From Eubacteriales Family XIII. Incertae Sedis bacterium (GTDB lineage: Bacteria; Bacillota; Clostridia; Peptostreptococcales; Anaerovoracaceae), in contig JAITTH010000017.1 in assembly GCA_031287295.1 (NCBI GenBank), positions 1-11,728 of the forward strand: a stretch of DNA of 11,728 nt. The letters are read 5' to 3'. Below the pieces are notes generated by a model that saw only the letters and a program-made list of their open reading frames with translations, was not told the DNA's origin and ran no database searches. Shown here in pieces: positions 6,988 through 11,728 of the stretch (position 1 is the stretch's first letter; each line of letters starts with the position of its first letter). The translations under genes were made by a program, and so were the position numbers.

Positions 6988-6989
6988 GC

Positions 6990-7018
6990 TTTTCACATTT
7001 CAATCGATGTAGTATAAT
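6990..7018 (+). promoter_or_regulatory. Promoter of the yajC-secDF operon
   Basis: TTTTCA (6990-6995) and a perfect TATAAT (7013-7018) are 17 bases apart. Transcription would start near 7025, leaving a leader of about 33 bases with GAGGAGGA at 7043-7050. Confidence 0.65.
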
Positions 7019-7057
7019 ATTTCGAGTAGCTTTATTCAGTCTGAGGAGGAACAATAG

Positions 7058-7573
7058 ATGGAAATACCTTCAAATGTCATTCAGATCGGCGGGTTGGTTC
7101 TGATCTTCTTTGTCATGTACATGATTCTCATCCGTCCGCAACGGAAACGTGACAAAGCAGTCAACGATATGCGCAACACCCTGAAACCCGGTGATAAAGT
7201 CACCACGATCGGCGGCCTAAAAGGAACAATTGTCCGCACCAACGATACAACGCTTGTATTGCAAGTCGGCGCAGACAAAGTGAAAATGGAGTTCATGCGT
7301 TGGGCTGTTTCAACCCTTGACGAAGCGGGTCCTGTCTCGAAGTTTAGAGATGAGGAAGAAGAGGAAGAAAAAGAAGAGAAGAAAGCTTCGAAGAAGCCCA
7401 AAAAACTTGGCGCAAAAACCGAAGATGATGCGACAGACGCAGAACCTCTCGAGGTATCTGAAGCGGAGGAAGCCGAAACAGAAGCTTCCGAAGAAACGGC
7501 ACCAGCCGGCACAGATTCTGATGGAGAGACCGAATCGCTGGAGAAAGATAGCGAAGAGAAAGTAGAAGAATAA
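7058..7573 (+). CDS. yajC: Preprotein translocase accessory subunit YajC, with long acidic tail
   Basis: A small single-pass membrane protein that binds SecDF and joins the SecYEG holo-translocon. The hydrophobic segment is at about 7-25, followed directly by the family signature IRPQRKR (25-31) and the conserved LKPGDKVTTIGGLKGTIV core (42-59). The body ends near residue 97, as in ordinary YajC. The remaining 74 residues (98-171) are low-complexity and very acidic: by count 32 Asp/Glu against 10 Lys, with the lysines clustered at 105-120. This tail would be cytoplasmic. The ATG is 7 bases after GAGGAGGA, a strong ribosome binding site. It is the first gene of the secretion operon, 138 bases before secDF. 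A 34-base all-purine run at 7352-7385 within the tail could be prone to replication slippage. Confidence 0.95.
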   Translation: MEIPSNVIQIGGLVLIFFVMYMILIRPQRKRDKAVNDMRNTLKPGDKVTTIGGLKGTIVRTNDTTLVLQVGADKVKMEFMRWAVSTLDEAGPVSKFRDEEEEEEKEEKKASKKPKKLGAKTEDDATDAEPLEVSEAEEAETEASEETAPAGTDSDGETESLEKDSEEKVEE

Positions 7574-7607
7574 CGCCGAGACCGGTTTCCGGAAGATTTC
7601 CGGCGTT
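7572..7607 (+). promoter_or_regulatory. Hairpin directly after the yajC stop codon
   Basis: AACGCCG (7572-7578, overlapping the stop codon) pairs perfectly with CGGCGTT (7601-7607), and an inner GGAA/TTCC stem (7591-7594 / 7598-7601) competes at its edge. Only three T residues follow, so it is at best a weak terminator. It could be an attenuator or processing site between yajC and secDF. Confidence 0.35.
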
Positions 7608-7632
7608 TCACCAATGATGTCTTCACGCCGGG

Positions 7633-7707
7633 ATGGCTGTTCGTAACTACGGATTTGCTATCGCGGCGGTGTTGTTCATATCGTCAATACTATTGATACG
7701 GGGATAA
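7633..7707 (+). CDS. Possible 24-residue membrane peptide upstream of secDF
   Basis: A short frame from the ATG at 7633 to TAA at 7705-7707 encodes a peptide with a short polar head (MAVRNYG), a hydrophobic stretch of about 15 residues (FAIAAVLFISSILLI) and a basic end (RG). It ends four bases before the secDF start, and the GGGG that is the best secDF ribosome binding site lies inside its last codons. This would allow translational coupling. Against it: no good ribosome binding site precedes its ATG (only GCCGGG), and it uses several rare-type codons (ATA, CTA, CGG). It is out of frame with secDF, so it is not a longer SecD N-terminus. Unrecognised; it may be chance. Confidence 0.3.
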   Translation: MAVRNYGFAIAAVLFISSILLIRG

Positions 7708-7711
7708 TAAA

Positions 7712-10180
7712 ATGTTCAAAAAAATTTGCGCCGTCTTGCTCATCTTTTTCATCGCGTTCCTTTGGTTCGTAACGCTAAAAGGAATTGGGCCTATCGATCC
7801 CATTCAGAAAGGGATGAAGCTCGGTCTCGATATTTCAGGTGGCGTGTATGTCGTGATGGAGGCGCAGGTACAAGATATAAAAGACCAGGCAGAAGTCGAT
7901 CGGCTCATGCAGGAGACGCAGAGCATTATTGAGCGTCGGGTCAACGAGATGGGGCTGTCGGAACCTGTTGTAACCATTGAAGGAAAAAATCGAATTCGCG
8001 TGGAGCTTCCGGGCGCAAGCAATGCGGAAGATGCCATCAATGCCATCGGAAAGACCGCACAGCTGAAATTCTCACTTGCGGACGGTACCGAAGTTCTGAG
8101 CGGAACGGATATCAAAGATTCCGGTATCGATACCAATAAAAACACAGGTGGCTATGTCGTCACACTCAAATTCAGCAAAGAAGGTGGCGAAAAATTTTAT
8201 GAAGCAACGAAGACGGCCTATGAAAACGGCATAACTTCCAGTGCGATTAAAAAAGTGTTATCACCAAAAGCCGCTGAAGATTCCACCGATGAAGATGTAT
8301 GGACATTTGATCCGGTTAAGGAAGTAACCGCGCCTGCAATCGCGGGAAATTCCATTGTCATCACACTCGACAATCAGGTTATTTCAGCACCCGGCGTGAA
8401 AAACGGTCCGATTGACGGAACCGAAGCCATTATCGAGGGTACCTTTACACGTGATGAAGCAGAGGAACTTTCCATGTTGATTCGCGGTGGTGCGCTGCCT
8501 GTTGAGCTGAAAGAAGTTCAAACATCTTCCATCGGGGCAACGCTCGGTATGGATGCGTTAAAAAACAGCTTGCTGGCGGGCGTTATTGGCGTTGGACTCA
8601 TCTTGCTGCTTCTGTTGGTCATGTATCGTCTTCCGGGTCTTGCCGCAGGCGTTGCACTTTTGTTTTACATTCCGATTGTGATGTGGATTTTGGTCCTCTT
8701 TAAGGCCGTGCTCACGCTTCCCGGCATTGCGGGTATTATTTTATCCATTGGTATGGCTGTTGACGCGAATGTCATTATTTTTGCGAGGATCAAGGAAGAG
8801 GTTGGTAACGGTCGTTCCATTCGTGTTGCCTCTCGTGAAGGCTTTAAGCGTGCATTGTCTACGATCGTCGATTCACAGCTTACGACACTCATCGCGGCGC
8901 TTGTCCTCTACCAGTTCGGAACAGGACCGGTACGTGGTTTTGCTTTGACGCTCATGATCGGTATTCTCGTAAGCTTGTTTACCGCACTTCTCATTACGAA
9001 TCTCTTTATGTCCACAATGGTAGACATAAAGTTCCTGGCGAAACCGGGGCTTCTCGGTGTTCCCAAATATGTCGAAGGGAAGGCTTGGAAACCGAGGTTC
9101 CACTTCCGCTTTGTCGCACGTCGCAAGGTTTTCTATCTCGTGACGGTTGTGCTGCTTGTTGTCGGTATTTCTGTCGGATTTGTTCGCGGATTCAATCCGG
9201 GCATCGATTTTACGGGTGGCACGGTGATGCAGTTTGATATGGGTAAGACGGTCTCGGTAAAAGACATCGAAAAAACGCTCAAAGCAAACGGTATTGAAGA
9301 TGCAGACGTCGTGCATTTCGGCGATAAGAATGAGGGCGTCATCATCAAAATGACGCAGTCACTGGACAATAAGGCGAGGAGCGAATTCGAAAAGAATTTC
9401 TTTGAAACCTACGATCTCGAACCCTCCGCCGAGCAGACATTTGAACAGTTTGGTCCATCGGTTGGCGACATTCTGAAGCAAAATGCAATTACCGCGATTC
9501 TCATTGCGGCATTCGGAATGCTTCTGTACATCATCGTTCGGTTTAAATGGCGATTTGGCGTGGCGGCCCTGAGCAGCGTTATCCACGACGTGCTGATGAT
9601 GGTTGCGTTCTATGGTCTCTTCCGTATGACCATCAACAATCCGTTTATTGCGGCGATTCTCACCGTTGTTGGTTATTCGATTAACGATACCATCGTTATT
9701 TTCGACAGAATTCGCGAAAACCTCGGAATCATGAATCGCAGACCGCTCGATGAGATTGTAGATTCCAGCATCAATCAGACGCTTGTTCGCAGTCTCATGA
9801 CATCGGTTACGACACTGCTGGCCATTTTACCGCTTGTCATTCTCGGCGGGACGACAATTCGTCAATTTGCGGTACCGCTTATGATCGGTATACTTTGCGG
9901 TGCGTGTTCCTCCATATTTGTTGCCAGTCCCCTCTTCTTCGATCTGAATCGAATCGGTGCCTCTTCCGGTCGCAAAAGGACGATGAAATTGACTTCCTCC
10001 GATACGGAAGCAAAGGGCAAAAAAGCGAAAGGAATGCAGGAAAATAGCGTTGAATCTACAGAAGAATCCGAAGCAAAGCCGGAACAAACCACACCTGCAT
10101 CCGGAAAAAGCGCAAAAGGTAAGAAAAAACAGAGTAAGAGCAAGCGTACTTCTTCAAAGACAGGAGGTGCTGTCGTATAA
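7712..10180 (+). CDS. secDF: Fused protein translocase subunit SecDF
   Basis: An 822-residue fusion of SecD and SecF, which uses the proton gradient to pull exported proteins through SecYEG. The SecD half has its first membrane helix at about 5-21, the D1-type motif KLGLDISGGV (36-45), a large extracytoplasmic P1 region to about 280, then helices to about 440, including GMAVDANVIIF (347-357). The SecF half starts near 470 with GIDFTGGT (497-504), and has VIHD (623-626) and VGYSINDTIVIFDRIREN (653-670). D351, D626 and R666/R668 are candidates for the proton-pathway residues known in Thermus SecDF. A hydrophilic tail (753-822) is lysine-rich: 18 basic against 8 acidic residues, with the last 24 residues carrying 9 basic and none acidic. 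The ribosome binding site is modest (GGGGAT, about 8 bases before ATG). It is followed 22 bases later by rel. Confidence 0.97.
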   Translation: MFKKICAVLLIFFIAFLWFVTLKGIGPIDPIQKGMKLGLDISGGVYVVMEAQVQDIKDQAEVDRLMQETQSIIERRVNEMGLSEPVVTIEGKNRIRVELPGASNAEDAINAIGKTAQLKFSLADGTEVLSGTDIKDSGIDTNKNTGGYVVTLKFSKEGGEKFYEATKTAYENGITSSAIKKVLSPKAAEDSTDEDVWTFDPVKEVTAPAIAGNSIVITLDNQVISAPGVKNGPIDGTEAIIEGTFTRDEAEELSMLIRGGALPVELKEVQTSSIGATLGMDALKNSLLAGVIGVGLILLLLLVMYRLPGLAAGVALLFYIPIVMWILVLFKAVLTLPGIAGIILSIGMAVDANVIIFARIKEEVGNGRSIRVASREGFKRALSTIVDSQLTTLIAALVLYQFGTGPVRGFALTLMIGILVSLFTALLITNLFMSTMVDIKFLAKPGLLGVPKYVEGKAWKPRFHFRFVARRKVFYLVTVVLLVVGISVGFVRGFNPGIDFTGGTVMQFDMGKTVSVKDIEKTLKANGIEDADVVHFGDKNEGVIIKMTQSLDNKARSEFEKNFFETYDLEPSAEQTFEQFGPSVGDILKQNAITAILIAAFGMLLYIIVRFKWRFGVAALSSVIHDVLMMVAFYGLFRMTINNPFIAAILTVVGYSINDTIVIFDRIRENLGIMNRRPLDEIVDSSINQTLVRSLMTSVTTLLAILPLVILGGTTIRQFAVPLMIGILCGACSSIFVASPLFFDLNRIGASSGRKRTMKLTSSDTEAKGKKAKGMQENSVESTEESEAKPEQTTPASGKSAKGKKKQSKSKRTSSKTGGAVV

Positions 10181-10202
10181 TACGCTTTCCTTGCGGAGGA
10201 AT

Positions 10203-11728
10203 ATGGACAAATTTGAGGAATTTTTAGGAGAATTATTAGACATCAACCTGAATTTTGATATCGGGTTGATTGAAAAGGCCTATCGAAAGGCCGAGCAGAT
10301 GCACGAGGGACAAACCCGTAAATCGGGGGAACCTTATCTTACGCATCCTGTTTCTGTTGCGAAAATATTGGCCGATTTGGGTATGGATGAGCGCGCAATT
10401 GTTGCGGGACTCTTGCATGATGCGGTTGAGGACACGCCTTACAGTCTCGACGATGTAAAAACCGATTTCGGAAGCGATGTTGCTCTGCTTGTGGATGGCG
10501 TCACAAAGCTCGGCTCCCTAGTCTTCAATTCCAAAGAAGAGCAACAGGCAGAGAACATGCGTAAGATGTTTCTTGCCATGTCGAAGGACATTCGCGTCCT
10601 CATCATCAAGCTCGCAGATCGCCTGCACAACCTCCGGACCATCAATTACATGAATCACGACCAAATTGTCTACAAATGTACGGAGACCTTGGAAGTGTAT
10701 GCACCGCTTGCAAGCCGACTCGGCATGTACAATTTGAAATTCGAGATGGAAGACATTGCGCTCAAATGTCTCGACCCGGATGCCTATTACGAACTTGTAA
10801 ACGCCGTAAAGGCGAAGCGGGAGGAGCGGCAAGCTGCCATTGACGGGGTTATCGACCTCATCAGCGGTTCGTTAAATGAAATCGGTTTGAAATTCGAAAT
10901 CGCCGGACGTTCCAAGCATTTCTACAGCATCTACCGCAAGATGAAGTTTCAGAAAAAGCAGCTGGATGAAATCTTCGATCTCATGGCGGTGCGCATCATC
11001 GTTGAGACCGTAAAGGATTGTTATACGGTTCTCGGTACCGTGCATACCCTTTGGAAACCTATCCCCGGACGGTTCAAGGACTATGTGGCGATGCCCAAAC
11101 CCAATTTATATCAGAGCATTCACACGACGGTTATCGGCAAGACCGGGCGCCCGTTCGAAATACAAATTCGCACTTGGGACATGCACCATGTGGCGGAATT
11201 CGGAATCGCCGCGCATTGGAAATACAAGGAAGGTGTGGACAAAAACCAAAAAGAAGTACAGGAAGAGGTCAAGCTCGCTTGGTTAAGGCAGACCCTTGAA
11301 TGGAATCAGGACATCAGTGACCCTCGGGAATTCATGGAAACGCTCAAGATGGATTTGTTCTCGAATCAAGTATTTGTCTTTACGCCACGAGGTGATGTGA
11401 TGGAGCTTCCTGCAGGCTCTACCCCGCTCGACTTTGCCTATAAGATTCACTCCGACATTGGGTCGAAATGTTCAGGGGCAAAAGTAAATGGGCGCATCGT
11501 TGCCATCGACTATGTCCTGCAAAACGGCGAAATCATCGATATTCTCACGTCGAATAATGCAAAACCCAGCATGGATTGGCTCAAGATCGCCAAGAGCAGC
11601 AATGCTCGATCGAAGATTCGCCAATACATGAAAAAACAGGATAAGTCGCAGAGCATCGACAAAGGAAAGGATATGCTTGAAAAAGCGGTGCGTCGCAAAG
11701 GACTCGACCCGCAGGACATCATTCGCAA
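10203..11728 (+). CDS. relA: Bifunctional (p)ppGpp synthetase/hydrolase Rel (3' end cut by window)
   Basis: The first 508 residues of a long RelA/SpoT homologue that makes and degrades the alarmone (p)ppGpp in the stringent response. The HD hydrolase domain is intact: H48 (THP), H72/D73 (LLHDAVEDT) and D139 (LADRLHNLRT), so hydrolysis should work. The synthetase domain shows GRSKHFYSIYRKM (235-247), RFKD (290-293, the RxKD form seen in bifunctional enzymes), the loop ending YQSIHT (303-308) and catalytic E319 in FEIQIRT. A TGS domain spans about 388-450. The remaining C-terminal helical and ACT regions lie beyond the right edge. The ATG at 10203 matches the family N-terminus; GGAGG ends only three bases before it, an unusually short spacing. 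It sits 22 bases after secDF, likely cotranscribed. Confidence 0.97.
   Translation, partial: MDKFEEFLGELLDINLNFDIGLIEKAYRKAEQMHEGQTRKSGEPYLTHPVSVAKILADLGMDERAIVAGLLHDAVEDTPYSLDDVKTDFGSDVALLVDGVTKLGSLVFNSKEEQQAENMRKMFLAMSKDIRVLIIKLADRLHNLRTINYMNHDQIVYKCTETLEVYAPLASRLGMYNLKFEMEDIALKCLDPDAYYELVNAVKAKREERQAAIDGVIDLISGSLNEIGLKFEIAGRSKHFYSIYRKMKFQKKQLDEIFDLMAVRIIVETVKDCYTVLGTVHTLWKPIPGRFKDYVAMPKPNLYQSIHTTVIGKTGRPFEIQIRTWDMHHVAEFGIAAHWKYKEGVDKNQKEVQEEVKLAWLRQTLEWNQDISDPREFMETLKMDLFSNQVFVFTPRGDVMELPAGSTPLDFAYKIHSDIGSKCSGAKVNGRIVAIDYVLQNGEIIDILTSNNAKPSMDWLKIAKSSNARSKIRQYMKKQDKSQSIDKGKDMLEKAVRRKGLDPQDIIR

Noticed and set aside
6842..7054. 70-residue minus-strand frame filling the FIST-yajC spacer
   Set aside because: It overlaps both divergent promoters, has low-complexity composition and resembles no protein family.
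7081..7626. 181-residue minus-strand frame opposite yajC
   Set aside because: Serine-rich antisense of the acidic yajC tail; yajC on the plus strand is a clear family member.
7672..7700. Possible secDF promoter (TTGTTC then GATACG)
   Set aside because: The -10 match is weak, and transcription would begin at or after the ribosome binding site.
1..11728. CRISPR array, phage or toxin-antitoxin defence island
   Set aside because: No regularly spaced repeats, no Cas, integrase or recognised toxin genes were seen; most of the window is core metabolism, signalling, secretion and stringent-response genes.

Overview
The window looks like chromosomal DNA of a low-to-mid GC Bacillota, most likely an anaerobic clostridial-type lineage. 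The evidence is a yajC-secDF-rel gene string with a fused SecDF, a clostridial-style Fe-type alcohol dehydrogenase, and strong AGGAGG-type ribosome binding sites with canonical -35/-10 promoters. Genus or family cannot be fixed from the sequence alone.

Layout. Positions 31-1299 (minus) hold an intact transposase of the ISLre2/UPF0236 type, whose IS ends could not be located. Positions 1487-1746 (plus) hold two class II tRNA-Leu genes, anticodons CAA and GAG, behind one plausible promoter and followed by a hairpin terminator. After a 150-base stretch with several short palindromes comes a small minus-strand helical-repeat (HEAT-like) protein of unknown function (1960-2379). It diverges from an iron-dependent alcohol dehydrogenase (2582-3763, plus), and the region between them carries a perfect 10-base inverted repeat placed at the promoters. 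A bidirectional terminator (3801-3839) separates the dehydrogenase from a convergent minus-strand two-gene operon (6790 to 3876): a FIST-domain sensor protein followed by a PAS-HisKA-HATPase-REC hybrid histidine kinase that appears to start with TTG.

Divergent from that operon is the plus-strand secretion and stringent-response block: yajC (7058-7573), a possible 24-residue membrane peptide (7633-7707), fused secDF (7712-10180), and a bifunctional (p)ppGpp synthetase/hydrolase (10203 to beyond the right edge). YajC and SecDF form the accessory membrane complex that helps SecYEG export proteins using the proton gradient. Rel sets cellular (p)ppGpp.

No gene in the window makes a clear, wholly new multi-gene system. 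The points most worth a second look are the small membrane peptide overlapping the secDF ribosome binding site, the oppositely charged tails of YajC and SecDF, the FIST plus hybrid kinase pair without a local response regulator, and the unassigned HEAT-like gene with its mirrored promoter elements.
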